64,000 nt of DNA from the NCBI RefSeq assembly GCF_004366035.1, contig NZ_SOEE01000010.1, positions 62,001-126,000 on the forward strand, given 5' to 3'. This DNA is from Cytobacillus oceanisediminis. GTDB lineage: Bacteria; Bacillota; Bacilli; Bacillales; Cytobacillaceae. The notes beneath the pieces were generated by a model. That model was not told the origin of the DNA. It ran no database searches and saw only the letters and a list, made by a program, of their open reading frames with translations. Below, piece by piece: positions 52,603 to 61,260 of this stretch (the first letter of the stretch is position 1; every line of letters starts with the position of its first letter). The position numbers and the translations under genes were made by a program.

Positions 52603-53808
52603 ATGACAACCTGGAACCTAACCCAAATGCAGCGTCACTTGCTTATCTGCAACGGCGCAACCTGTATGGGTGCAGGCGCAGAAAAAGTCACACAGCAAAT
52701 TCGGGATGAAATCCGGAAAAACCGTTTAGACGAGCATATTCATACATCCCGTACACGCTGCAACGGCCGCTGCAAAGATAAATGCGTCGTCATTGATTAC
52801 CCGAAAGGAACCTGGTATTCGGTCCAGCAGGAAGAAACAGCCCGGGACATTGTTCATGAAGCAGTGAAAGATGATTCAATCATTTACTCCATGGAACACG
52901 GCGAACGCAAACGCAATGAAAACCGCATTAAAGGAATCGATAAATACAAGAAAGGAAAAGGAACAATGAAAAAAGCTGTCTTATTTGTCGGACATGGCAG
53001 CAGGATGGAAGCTGGGAATGAAGAAGTCCGTCAATTCGTCGATCAAATGAGAGACTCCATAGACCCAGCCCTGTTGGTTGAGACCTGTTTCCTGGAATTT
53101 GCATCTCCAAATATTGAAGATGGAATTCAGCTTTGTGTTGAAAAAGGTGCAGATGAAATCCATGTCATTCCCATCATCCTATTGCATGCCGGCCACTCCA
53201 AACTCCACATTCCAGCAGAAATTGAACATGCCAAAGAGCATTTCCCGGATATTCAGTTTACATACGGCCAGACAATAGGGGTCCATGAGGAGGTCCTTGA
53301 AATATTAAAAACAAGACTAGCTGAAACCGGCTTAGATGTGAAAAAACGGCATGATGATACGGCCATTTTATTAATCGGTCGCGGCGGCAGCGATCCATAT
53401 GCAAATGCTGATTTTTATAAGATCAGCAGATTACTGTGGGAAAAGGTGAATGTATCAGCCGTTGAATGTGCCTTCATGGGTGTCACGACGCCGACTGTGC
53501 ATGATGGGATAGAGCGCTGCATCAAACTGGGCGCAAAAAGAATCATCATGCTGCCATATTTCTTGTTTACCGGCATTTTAATGGAGAGAATGAACAAAAT
53601 GGCCGAACAGTTTAATGAAAACTATCCTCATATCTCCATAGATATTGCTGAATATTTTGGGTATCATCCAAAGTTAAGAACAGTCCTGCTCGAGCGTATG
53701 AACCAAGCACTGGACGGCACTTCGACAGGAATGCAGGACTTGGAAAATTTCCGTAAGTATGCGGAAGAACACGGGTATGAACACCATCACCATCACCATC
53801 ATCATTAA
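52603..53808 (+). CDS. cbiX: Fused CbiW (2Fe-2S) and CbiX (cobaltochelatase) with polyhistidine tail
   Basis: This 401-residue ORF joins two proteins that are separate in B. megaterium. Residues 1-110 are a thioredoxin-like 2Fe-2S domain (CbiW) with cysteines in ICNGATC and RTRCNGRCKDKC. After a lysine-rich linker (KYKKGKGT) residues 122-400 are CbiX, which inserts cobalt into sirohydrochlorin: VLFVGHGSRMEAGNEEV, PIILLHAGHSKLHIPAE, LIGRGGSDPYAN and PYFLFTGILMERM. The protein ends in eight histidines, presumably for metal binding. The ATG follows GGAGG. An internal ATG at 52966 after AAGGAAAAGGAAC could yield CbiX alone. Confidence 0.92.
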   Translation: MTTWNLTQMQRHLLICNGATCMGAGAEKVTQQIRDEIRKNRLDEHIHTSRTRCNGRCKDKCVVIDYPKGTWYSVQQEETARDIVHEAVKDDSIIYSMEHGERKRNENRIKGIDKYKKGKGTMKKAVLFVGHGSRMEAGNEEVRQFVDQMRDSIDPALLVETCFLEFASPNIEDGIQLCVEKGADEIHVIPIILLHAGHSKLHIPAEIEHAKEHFPDIQFTYGQTIGVHEEVLEILKTRLAETGLDVKKRHDDTAILLIGRGGSDPYANADFYKISRLLWEKVNVSAVECAFMGVTTPTVHDGIERCIKLGAKRIIMLPYFLFTGILMERMNKMAEQFNENYPHISIDIAEYFGYHPKLRTVLLERMNQALDGTSTGMQDLENFRKYAEEHGYEHHHHHHHH

Positions 53809-53823
53809 TTGTATATTTGGGTC

Positions 53824-53852
53824 AAGCTGCCAGAGGGCAGCTTTATTTTTTA
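53824..53852 (+). terminator. Terminator of the cobalamin operon
   Basis: AAGCTGCC and GGCAGCTT form a perfect eight-pair stem with a four-base loop, followed by TATTTTTTATC. It lies 15 bases after cbiX. Confidence 0.9.
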
Positions 53853-53966
53853 TCATGGATGAGTGAAGAAAACCTTGAGTGAGATTGAAGATGAACAGGT
53901 TCAGAGAATAAATATGATCTAAAAGGGTGAATTTAGTATTATCTGCAATAGGAAAGGTTGATCTTA

Positions 53967-54461
53967 ATGGAGAAAAAATTATTGAACCTGCTTCTCGGAT
54001 TGTGCATTTTTTCGGTTCCATTTTTGTTTAAGGGTAAAAAAATGAGGGAGACATTAGTTATTTTTTTCTCGAAAGGCGTCCTTGCCACTCTGGTTGACGC
54101 TTATGTTGTGGGAACGAAAAGAGTTGAATACCCGGTACGCCCTTTTTCAAGAATTTTTAAAACCAACCTGATTTATGATATTTTGTTTTTCCCGCTTTTA
54201 AGTGTGATTTGGGTTAAAATTTCTTACCATGACAAATTAAGAAATATATTCCTCAAAAGTTTGATATTCAGTGTCCCAATGAGCATCGCCCAATGGTACT
54301 TTGAGAAAAACACCAGACTATTCAAGTGGAGAAAATGGTCCATTTTCCATACCTTTAGCAGTGTTAATTTTACCTTATTCACTATTAGAGGTTTTGTTGG
54401 GTTTATCAAAATATTGGATCGACTAAAGAATAATCGGAACTTAAATGAGTTGGAAGGTTAA
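53967..54461 (+). CDS. CBO0543 family membrane protein
   Basis: This 164-residue protein has about five membrane segments and the family signature RVEYPVRPFSRIFKTNLIYDILFFP, then MSIAQWYFEKNTRLFKWRKW. It is clearly related to the protein at 11118. Function is unknown. The ATG at 53967 follows GGAAAGG; the frame from 53958 starts with TTG between them. A terminator follows. Confidence 0.8.
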   Translation: MEKKLLNLLLGLCIFSVPFLFKGKKMRETLVIFFSKGVLATLVDAYVVGTKRVEYPVRPFSRIFKTNLIYDILFFPLLSVIWVKISYHDKLRNIFLKSLIFSVPMSIAQWYFEKNTRLFKWRKWSIFHTFSSVNFTLFTIRGFVGFIKILDRLKNNRNLNELEG

Positions 54462-54497
54462 TCAAGTTTTTGCAAACTTACCTTGCTATCTCGCACA

Positions 54498-54539
54498 ATA
54501 AAGTCATGCTGCCATTACGGCGGCATGACTTTATTTTTA
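54498..54539 (+). terminator. Terminator after the CBO0543 gene
   Basis: AAAGTCATGCTGCC pairs with GGCGGCATGACTTT, with one G-U pair, and is followed by ATTTTTATTG. Confidence 0.9.
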
Positions 54540-54648
54540 TTGTTGATGTAAATCTGACTCTGTGCCAGTCTCAAAAAGGCAGCGGATATTAGTACACAAC
54601 TGGAATGTATTATAAATAAAAGAACACCATGAAATAAATCATCCACAT

Positions 54649-55233
54649 TTAATTTGAATGATTATGGTTATTAAATTTACTCTCTGTCCATAAAAAAACG
54701 TTCGTAATCACCTTAGCTAATATAATTACGATTAGGTAACATACAAAAAGAAAAAAATTATTCGTGCTCCCGTATAGCCTGAATAGACCGAGACCTATAA
54801 GAAGAGGCTTAAAAACAAATGCTAACACGCCAGCAGTCAGCACAGTATAGACATAGTAATTTTTTTTATGATTTAAAGTCCATTGATAAACAAGCATAAA
54901 TGTGACAGGAACGAAACTGGAGTCAAGAGATAAACCTGGAACCATTGGAATCATAGGAAAAGGGTAATTCAGCAGCCCGGAATTTTTATTGTACAAGTCG
55001 ATATAGCCAAATAGCATATGAATGCTATAACCATAAAATCCCATGAAAAATATTTTTCTTTTATCAATTTTGAAAAATAACACAATTAAAGGAATAATAA
55101 ATAGCATAACCATAAACCAATATTCAAAGGAAGTGTAAATGCTGTATTCCACCCAGTAATGATTTAAAGCTTTTTGTCCCTCTTTACCCATTTTGACAAT
55201 ATGATCGAATTCTTTTATCCGGTTTTCCTCCAC
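54649..55233 (-). CDS. CBO0543-like membrane protein
   Basis: This 194-residue protein starts with an amphipathic N-terminal helix (EFDHIVKMGKEGQKALNHYW) followed by about five membrane segments, including WFMVMLFIIPLIVLFFKIDKRK and YPFPMIPMVPGLSLDSSFVPVTFML. The layout matches the protein at 56857, and both resemble the wider CBO0543 family. The start is GTG at 55233 with AAAGGGG ten bases upstream. Function is unknown. Confidence 0.72.
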   Translation of the reverse strand: MEENRIKEFDHIVKMGKEGQKALNHYWVEYSIYTSFEYWFMVMLFIIPLIVLFFKIDKRKIFFMGFYGYSIHMLFGYIDLYNKNSGLLNYPFPMIPMVPGLSLDSSFVPVTFMLVYQWTLNHKKNYYVYTVLTAGVLAFVFKPLLIGLGLFRLYGSTNNFFLFVCYLIVIILAKVITNVFLWTESKFNNHNHSN

Positions 55234-55458
55234 GGCAAATGTACCCCTTTTAACTGCGTGTTAGTTATGTCTATGTTTCCTAATTACTTATTTTTATATG
55301 TGTGATTTTATAAGTTTTCAGGAAGCATTAATCATTATTTTTAACTTATCGTTTATAAACAATGGTGAACATAATGGACTGGAGTGAAGGACTAATTAAT
55401 TTTTTATGGAATAAATAAGTAAAAGGAGTCTAAAGAATAGGAAGGCTGTGTGGAATAA

Positions 55459-56025
55459 ATGCAGGATGGAATAGAGAAATATTCACTTGTGGGTACAGTC
55501 ATAGCGGTAAGCATAAGCAAAAGGCACACTTTCAGTAAAAAAAATCAAAATATCATAAAACTGGTGAAGGGTTTGGGGATTGAAGGGGATGCCCATTTTG
55601 GTTCAACGATTAAACACCGGTCAAGGGTGGCACAAAACCCTGACCAGCCGAATCTAAGGCAGGTTCATCTAATCCACAGTGAGTTATTTGAGGAGTTAGC
55701 AGAAAGGTTCCATATTGAACCTGGCCAAATGGGTGAAAATATTACAACCGCGGGAATCAATCTTCTTGAACTGCCTGCTGACAGTATTTTATTTATTGGG
55801 ATATCTGCCGCTATTAAGGTAACTGGATTACGCAATCCTTGTGCTCAGATTGATCATTTTCAGCCTGGTCTTTTAAAGGCTGTTATTGACCAGGATAGAG
55901 ACGGAAACCTAATAAGGAAAGCTGGAATAATGGGTGTTGTTTTGGAGAGCGGAGAAGTAAAACCAGATGATGAAATACGTGTTCAATTACCGCCAAAACC
56001 CCATAGAAAGCTGAAACGGGTTTAG
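55459..56025 (+). CDS. MOSC domain protein
   Basis: This 188-residue protein contains a MOSC domain, the fold of the C-terminal part of molybdenum cofactor sulfurases. Motifs are GLGIEGDAHFGS near 40, RQVHLIHSELFEEL, MGENITTAGINLLELP and the conserved cysteine in LRNPCAQIDHF near 135. Stand-alone MOSC proteins act in sulfur transfer or molybdenum-dependent detoxification; the exact role is unknown. The ATG at 55459 has a weak ribosome site. Confidence 0.85.
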   Translation: MQDGIEKYSLVGTVIAVSISKRHTFSKKNQNIIKLVKGLGIEGDAHFGSTIKHRSRVAQNPDQPNLRQVHLIHSELFEELAERFHIEPGQMGENITTAGINLLELPADSILFIGISAAIKVTGLRNPCAQIDHFQPGLLKAVIDQDRDGNLIRKAGIMGVVLESGEVKPDDEIRVQLPPKPHRKLKRV

Positions 56026-56089
56026 GTGTTTGTAATGACTCCTAATAAAATAAAGTGTTATCTTTGAGAGATAGGGATGTGGATTTATT

Positions 56090-56770
56090 TTGAAAAATTG
56101 GCAGATTTCTATTTTAATAGGACTAATGTCTATTTTGTATATTTTCATTATTCCGCATGAGCCCCTGGCATTGAAGATTGTCTTCAAGCTGATTCCAATG
56201 GCACTAATTATTATTTATGCATTCCGTAAGCTCCCTGCCAGCCCTTCGCCGGCATTGCGTTTAGTCATTATGGGCTTATTTTTCTGCATGCTCGGGGATG
56301 GATTCATTGCGGTGTCATTTGTTGCCGGACTTGGGGCTTTCCTGGTTGGCCATCTTTTCTATTTGACTGGATTCCTGAAAATGGCGCATATCACTAAGCT
56401 GCGGCTGGCTGCCATAATCCCGATTGGTTTATATTCCTGGCTTGTTGGCCGCCAGCTGATTTCATCCTTGGCTGCTGAGGGAAATGATACGCTGGTGATG
56501 CCTGTTATTGCCTACATGCTGGTCATTTCAATAATGGCGTTATCAGCCATCCTGACCGGAAGTAAATGGGCCATTGCCGGGAGCCTTTTGTTTGTTATCT
56601 CGGATTCCATTCTTTCTTGGAATATGTTTGTTTCAAGCGTTGTTCTTTCAGATGTTTTCATCATGACAACTTACTACGCTGCCCAATTCCTGATTGCCTG
56701 CAGTCTTTCTTCAATTGGGAAGAGAGAAGGGATGATCACTGTAAAATCGGAAGTGATACGGCAATTGTAG
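56090..56770 (+). CDS. Lysoplasmalogenase (YhhN family)
   Basis: This 226-residue protein has about eight membrane segments with YhhN signatures: a K34LIPMALIIIYAF helix, MGLFFCMLGDGFIAVSF with conserved aspartate, LVGHLFYLTGF, and GSLLFVISDSILSWNMF with a second conserved aspartate. The family hydrolyses the vinyl-ether bond of lysoplasmalogens. The start is a TTG at 56090 after GGGATGTGGA. It is convergent with the next gene across a bidirectional terminator. Confidence 0.82.
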   Translation: MKNWQISILIGLMSILYIFIIPHEPLALKIVFKLIPMALIIIYAFRKLPASPSPALRLVIMGLFFCMLGDGFIAVSFVAGLGAFLVGHLFYLTGFLKMAHITKLRLAAIIPIGLYSWLVGRQLISSLAAEGNDTLVMPVIAYMLVISIMALSAILTGSKWAIAGSLLFVISDSILSWNMFVSSVVLSDVFIMTTYYAAQFLIACSLSSIGKREGMITVKSEVIRQL

Positions 56771-56811
56771 ATTGATTTTACTATAGGCTGTTAAAGGTAC
56801 ACTTTAGATGT

Positions 56812-56852
56812 AAAAAAGACTTTCCGAAATTAAGAAAGTCTTTTATTTTTTC
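56812..56852. terminator. Bidirectional terminator
   Basis: AAAAGACTTTC pairs perfectly with GAAAGTCTTTT; A and T tracts flank both sides. It serves the converging lysoplasmalogenase and CBO0543-like genes. Confidence 0.88.
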
Positions 56853-56856
56853 CATT

Positions 56857-57435
56857 TTACTCTCCTTCAGATTTTATTTTATCCAGTCCCTGTAAACTTT
56901 CCATTTTCGTTATCCAATATCCGGCATAGTAAAGTGTAAGGAAAATGACGAAATCATATAAAGTAGACCAGCTTTTTGGATTATAAAAATCAATGGCATT
57001 AAAGAAATTCATTCCTCCAAAAGCTGCAATGGCAGAGAAAAGGATTCCTTTTAACAAGCTATTCATTTGAGGCTTTATCTGGAGAGCAAACATTATTCCT
57101 ACCGGTGCTAAAGAAAAGTGGTACGGTAAAAATAGAAATGGTGCCAGAGGAATAATGATCATAGGATAGGACCATAACCCCAAAGATAATGCTGCCAGAT
57201 CTATTGTAAGGGATAAAATTATACTTAATAAGCCAGCTAAGAGAAGACGCCCAGTGCTGTCCTTTTTCCTGTACTTAAACCATACCAGCCAGGGAATGAT
57301 AAACAAAGCCAGTCCAAACCACCATTGCCATGTTGTAATAAAATCGTTCTTAAGGATATCCGCGAATGCAGCGCTTATCTCTGTAAACTGTTGATATGCT
57401 TTTTCAGACTTTGCCAGTCCCTCTTCAAAAGCCAT
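56857..57435 (-). CDS. CBO0543-like membrane protein
   Basis: This 192-residue protein has an N-terminal helix followed by WWFGLALFIIPWLVWFKYRKKD and several further membrane segments with SYPMIIIPLAPFLFLPYHFSLAPVG. It parallels the protein at 54649 in length and order of segments. The start at 57435 follows AGGGTGA; a GTG at 57444 overlaps that site. Function is unknown. Confidence 0.75.
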   Translation of the reverse strand: MAFEEGLAKSEKAYQQFTEISAAFADILKNDFITTWQWWFGLALFIIPWLVWFKYRKKDSTGRLLLAGLLSIILSLTIDLAALSLGLWSYPMIIIPLAPFLFLPYHFSLAPVGIMFALQIKPQMNSLLKGILFSAIAAFGGMNFFNAIDFYNPKSWSTLYDFVIFLTLYYAGYWITKMESLQGLDKIKSEGE

Positions 57436-57553
57436 ATAATTCACCCTATCTTTTTCTAATTATTTTCAAGTGGAAATTAATATAACCAGTGCATCTAAAT
57501 CTTTGTATTTTCTTTCTGCCTCTACACAACATATATAATGAGGAGGTAAGAAG

Positions 57554-58108
57554 ATGCCTAACGCGTTGGAAGCAATTTTTAATATGCTCAGAATTTCATT
57601 TGATAATACAAATGAACCTAAATCTCTCTTACATGTGATAGAAGTTGGAGACCTATGGAAGTATGTAACTTTAATTGAAGAATTTATCAGGTACGAAGAA
57701 TTGGGATTGAACACAACAGCGGATGATGAAGTGCGGGAAATGCTGACAGATGTAGTAAAGGTATGTGAGACACAGGTAAAAAGGGTAAGCAATTTTATGA
57801 AAAACGAAGGAATTCCTTTGCCTGACGTAACTTCTTCAAAGCCTAATTCAAGCCCGAAAGATGTTCCTTTAGGTGTCAAGTTAACAGATGATGAAATTGC
57901 AAATGGGGTCGCATTTAAATTAGTAACCTGTTCACAAGCATGTGCTAAAGGACAGGTAGACTCTATCCGCAGTGATTTAGGCCTCATGTGGACTCAATTT
58001 TTTTTAGAATGGACTGCTATAGGAGCAACTGTAAAAACATTGATGAGGAAAAGAGGATGGCTAAAAGTGCCGCCATATTACTATACCCCCGGTTCTCCAC
58101 AAAGATAA
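57554..58108 (+). CDS. DUF3231 family protein
   Basis: This 184-residue soluble, mostly helical protein matches the DUF3231 pattern of sporeforming bacilli. It has a helix around LLHVIEVGDLWKYVTLIEEFIRYEE, the proline-rich NEGIPLPDVTSSKPNSSPKDVPLGVKLTDDEIANGVAFKL, and the terminal RGWLKVPPYYYTPG. DUF3231 proteins are often linked to spores or the cell envelope, with no known activity. The ATG follows GAGGAGG. A long terminator hairpin follows. Confidence 0.85.
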   Translation: MPNALEAIFNMLRISFDNTNEPKSLLHVIEVGDLWKYVTLIEEFIRYEELGLNTTADDEVREMLTDVVKVCETQVKRVSNFMKNEGIPLPDVTSSKPNSSPKDVPLGVKLTDDEIANGVAFKLVTCSQACAKGQVDSIRSDLGLMWTQFFLEWTAIGATVKTLMRKRGWLKVPPYYYTPGSPQR

Positions 58109-58150
58109 AGAATCCAGCTCAAATGGTTTGAGTTGGATTCTTTATCTTTT
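58107..58150. terminator. Terminator after the DUF3231 gene
   Basis: AAAGAATCCAGCTCAAA and TTTGAGTTGGATTCTTT pair over 17 positions (one G-U) around a three-base loop, followed by ATCTTTTATC. Confidence 0.88.
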
Positions 58151-58597
58151 ATCATGAAGTGTTTTTTGGAGGAGGCAATAGTTAACCTGGATAAAAGATT
58201 TTGACAAAGCATTGTGAGAGGAAAAATGAAGAAAAGCAGGGCCTATTCTGTCCTTGTATTTAGGCTTAAAATCTCTAATCTTATTTACATTCATTAGCTT
58301 TATCATCTATAGTAATTGAATCCACTAATGTTATTTCAGCAGAAATTATAAATTTCAACTCCATTTTTGGATGAGGGCTATTCCCTTAGTCTTCTGCAGA
58401 AATAGGCAAATATTTTTCAGTACATCCAGGTTTGTATGGATACTATTAATGATTTAGACTAAAATTATGGAAGATATTTGTTATAGAAACATATTTTTTC
58501 ATTCAATACTAATTAGCAGGTATGGTTTAGGCTCTAAATTGAAAAATATAGATTCACTTTAACCAGAGAACTGCTTTTAAAAAACGAGGTGTAGATA
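58151..58597. other. Gene-free stretch before the GGDEF operon
   Basis: About 450 AT-rich bases with no supported gene. They should contain the promoter of the GGDEF-led operon, but I could not select a convincing one. Confidence 0.35.
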
Positions 58598-60214
58598 ATG
58601 GAGCTGGAAAAGTATAAAGTTCTATTATTTGAAAAAATAAAAAGGCAGATTGCATCCTGGTTTGATGGCAATCTATTTGAATCTATCAGTAATGAAGAAG
58701 TATACAGGTTCCTCCATTCCATGAAAGGTACTGCTGGTACTATACAGCTTACTGGTCTTCATCAGCTGGCAGACAGATTAATGGCGGATATTGAAAGACA
58801 GGAAATGAAAGAATGGGATAAAAAAGACCTGAGAAATTATTTATTCGATTTAATCGAAATGAGCTATGAATATGAACATTTCCAAACGGTCAAGCAGCAG
58901 AACCCCATACGGGTTGAAAACGCCCCTCTAATTCAGCTGATTGATGATGATATCTCCATGCTGATCCTCCTTAAAGATGCTCTGGAAAGAAAGGGCTGGA
59001 TGGTCATTGCCAGTACCGAGCTGGATGTTGCTAAAGAACAATATTATGACCATCGTCCAGATTGTTTAATAATAGATATTAATCTGGATGGAGAGAGTGG
59101 TTTTCAGTTATTAGAAGATATACAAAATCATACTCGAAACAAGTATATTCCGAAGATCATGATCAGTGTAAAAGCAGATCGTGAAACCAGGATAAAGTCA
59201 TATAAAATGGGTGCGGATGATTTCATATCCAAGCCGATTGACCTTGAGGAATTTCTTGTAAAAATTGAACGGCATATGGACAATAAAAAATTATTTGATC
59301 AGTCATCTATGATTGATGAATTAACACGGGTATATAATAGAAGGTTTTTTCATGATAGTTTACTAATATTTATGAATGAGTTATCAAGAAATCAACGCCT
59401 GTTCTCTCTGGCTATGCTGGATATTGACTTTTTTAAAAAAGTTAATGATGCATATGGCCATCAAACAGGAGATAAGGTCCTTGTTGAATTTGCAAAGTAT
59501 TTAAAGGAAAATGTACGCCAAACAGATTATGTATTCCGTTATGGCGGCGAGGAATTTATCATTTTATTCTCTGGTGCCAACGGGAACGAAAGCAAAACAG
59601 CCCTTGAAAAGATATTAAAAGGGTTTTCGGAAAAACGATTTGCAGAGGGAGAGAATGCATTCAGCGTTACTTTTTCTGCTGGGGTATTTATGGTTGATGA
59701 GCCAGAAATGGAGAGAGACATCATTATTAGAGCAGCAGACCAGGCCCTTTATGAAGCCAAGCAAAAGGGAAGAGCCCGGGTGGAATGCTGTAAACTCGAT
59801 TCTTTTGCGCAAAATAAGAAAAAGCTTCATGTATCTGTTATTGACGATGATCCGATTATAAGAATGATGTTAACAAAGGTTCTAAGCAATATGGAGCTTA
59901 ATCATGCAGAACTTGATATAAAGGTTTTTGAAGACGGCCGGAAATTTCTTAATTCCAATCGAATAGAGGAGAAAGGCCCTCATTTTCTTATTCTTGATGG
60001 GATTATGCCTGTCATGGATGGTCTTGAGGTGATGCACGAAGTGAAAAAGTCAAAAAGAGCAAAGGATATTCATGTCCTTATGCTGACCGGACGAAAAAGT
60101 GAGCATGATATCGCCCGTGCATTGAAACTGGGTGCTGAGGATTATGTGACAAAGCCATTTAGCCTGACAGAACTGGAAGCAAGAATTCAGCGCTTAATAA
60201 AGAGGTTAACTTAG
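58598..60214 (+). CDS. Diguanylate cyclase with Hpt-REC-GGDEF-REC layout
   Basis: This 538-residue protein has an Hpt domain (about 1-95; phosphorylatable histidine in YRFLHSMKGTAGT), a first receiver (about 110-225; acidic IDDD, phospho-acceptor D in CLIIDINLDG, lysine in FISKPID), a GGDEF domain (about 240-400; LTRVYNRRFF, signature RYGGEEF) and a second receiver (about 410-535; SVIDDDP, LILDGIMPVMDG, YVTKPF). It should make c-di-GMP under phosphorelay control. There is no membrane segment or inhibitory RxxD motif just before GGEEF that I can see. The ATG follows ACGAGGTG. It leads an operon with HEAT and glycosyltransferase genes, with no gap after it. Confidence 0.93.
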   Translation: MELEKYKVLLFEKIKRQIASWFDGNLFESISNEEVYRFLHSMKGTAGTIQLTGLHQLADRLMADIERQEMKEWDKKDLRNYLFDLIEMSYEYEHFQTVKQQNPIRVENAPLIQLIDDDISMLILLKDALERKGWMVIASTELDVAKEQYYDHRPDCLIIDINLDGESGFQLLEDIQNHTRNKYIPKIMISVKADRETRIKSYKMGADDFISKPIDLEEFLVKIERHMDNKKLFDQSSMIDELTRVYNRRFFHDSLLIFMNELSRNQRLFSLAMLDIDFFKKVNDAYGHQTGDKVLVEFAKYLKENVRQTDYVFRYGGEEFIILFSGANGNESKTALEKILKGFSEKRFAEGENAFSVTFSAGVFMVDEPEMERDIIIRAADQALYEAKQKGRARVECCKLDSFAQNKKKLHVSVIDDDPIIRMMLTKVLSNMELNHAELDIKVFEDGRKFLNSNRIEEKGPHFLILDGIMPVMDGLEVMHEVKKSKRAKDIHVLMLTGRKSEHDIARALKLGAEDYVTKPFSLTELEARIQRLIKRLT

Positions 60215-61258
60215 ATGCTGAAGAATGAAATATATCTTCTTGGCGTATCAGCTGCTGTAATTTTAGGATTATTAATGCTTATTCTCCTGTACCTGGTCAT
60301 AAGAAAATGGATGGAGCATAGAATTCGAAGGAAAATTAATGAGAGCATTCAAATGCTGAGTCCGCAGATATTTGAATATATTTCAGAAGGAAAAATAAGC
60401 CGGCATCTCCATTTGGATAGTGATATAAAAAAGAAGGCTGCTGAAGAGCTCCTCTCAAAGTTCGCAGCTTATTTAACAGGAGAAGATGAAACGGAGAAAC
60501 TTCGGGAGTTTGCTGATAGCCATCTGCGAAATTACTTTCAGCGGCAATTAAAAAGCAGAAGATGGAGCATTAGAATGAATGCACTATTCCATATCGAGGA
60601 TCTCCATCTAACAGAATTGCAGTCTCATGTTCTGGAGACAGCTATGAAAGAGAGAATATCGCACGATGAAAGAGTGCAATCCTTGAGAATACTTGCGGTA
60701 TTTCAGTATGAAGGGATCTTTGATCTTCTCCTTTCTAATAGTGATAATCTTTCGGATGGTGAATTAAGAAATATTATTCTGCGGCTGAATGATCATAAGT
60801 TCTGCGAGTTTATTTTAGGTTTTCATCAGGCAGGAAAACAATTGAAATATGCTGTTGTCGATGCTGCTGGAATCAGAAAAGATTTAAAATATGTAAATTT
60901 TATTGAATCGGTTTATGCAAGCTATCATGGAGAGACACGATTGCGAGCTGTGAAGGCCCTCTCCTCTTTAGGTGTGGTTAAGGACCTATCCCCCTATCTG
61001 AAACTGCGTCATTCCGGCGATTGGAAAGAGAGAATGATGGCCGCGAAGCTGTTTGGATCCCTAAAAGAGCCGGAACTGCTGCCATATTTATTGGAACTTC
61101 TCCATGATGCATCCTGGTGGGTGCGATCTCAGGCTGGACAGTCCATTATGCTTTTTCCGGACGGAAGGGAAAAACTGCAGCTTGTGCTGGAAACCTCAAA
61201 TGATGCTTATGCAAAGGATATGGCTTGGGAATGGATGAATAAAGGAGATTTCGTTTAA
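60215..61258 (+). CDS. Membrane-anchored HEAT-repeat protein
   Basis: This 347-residue protein has one N-terminal membrane helix (about 8-30; LLGVSAAVILGLLMLILLYLVI). A cytoplasmic helical part follows with HEAT-like repeats toward the end (TRLRAVKALSSLGVVKDLSPYL, then WKERMMAAKLFGSLKEPELLPYLLELL, then WWVRSQAGQSIML). HEAT repeats bind protein partners, so it may link the GGDEF protein to the glycosyltransferase. The ATG directly follows the GGDEF stop, and the glycosyltransferase starts three bases after its own stop. Confidence 0.85.
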   Translation: MLKNEIYLLGVSAAVILGLLMLILLYLVIRKWMEHRIRRKINESIQMLSPQIFEYISEGKISRHLHLDSDIKKKAAEELLSKFAAYLTGEDETEKLREFADSHLRNYFQRQLKSRRWSIRMNALFHIEDLHLTELQSHVLETAMKERISHDERVQSLRILAVFQYEGIFDLLLSNSDNLSDGELRNIILRLNDHKFCEFILGFHQAGKQLKYAVVDAAGIRKDLKYVNFIESVYASYHGETRLRAVKALSSLGVVKDLSPYLKLRHSGDWKERMMAAKLFGSLKEPELLPYLLELLHDASWWVRSQAGQSIMLFPDGREKLQLVLETSNDAYAKDMAWEWMNKGDFV

Positions 61259-61260
61259 TC

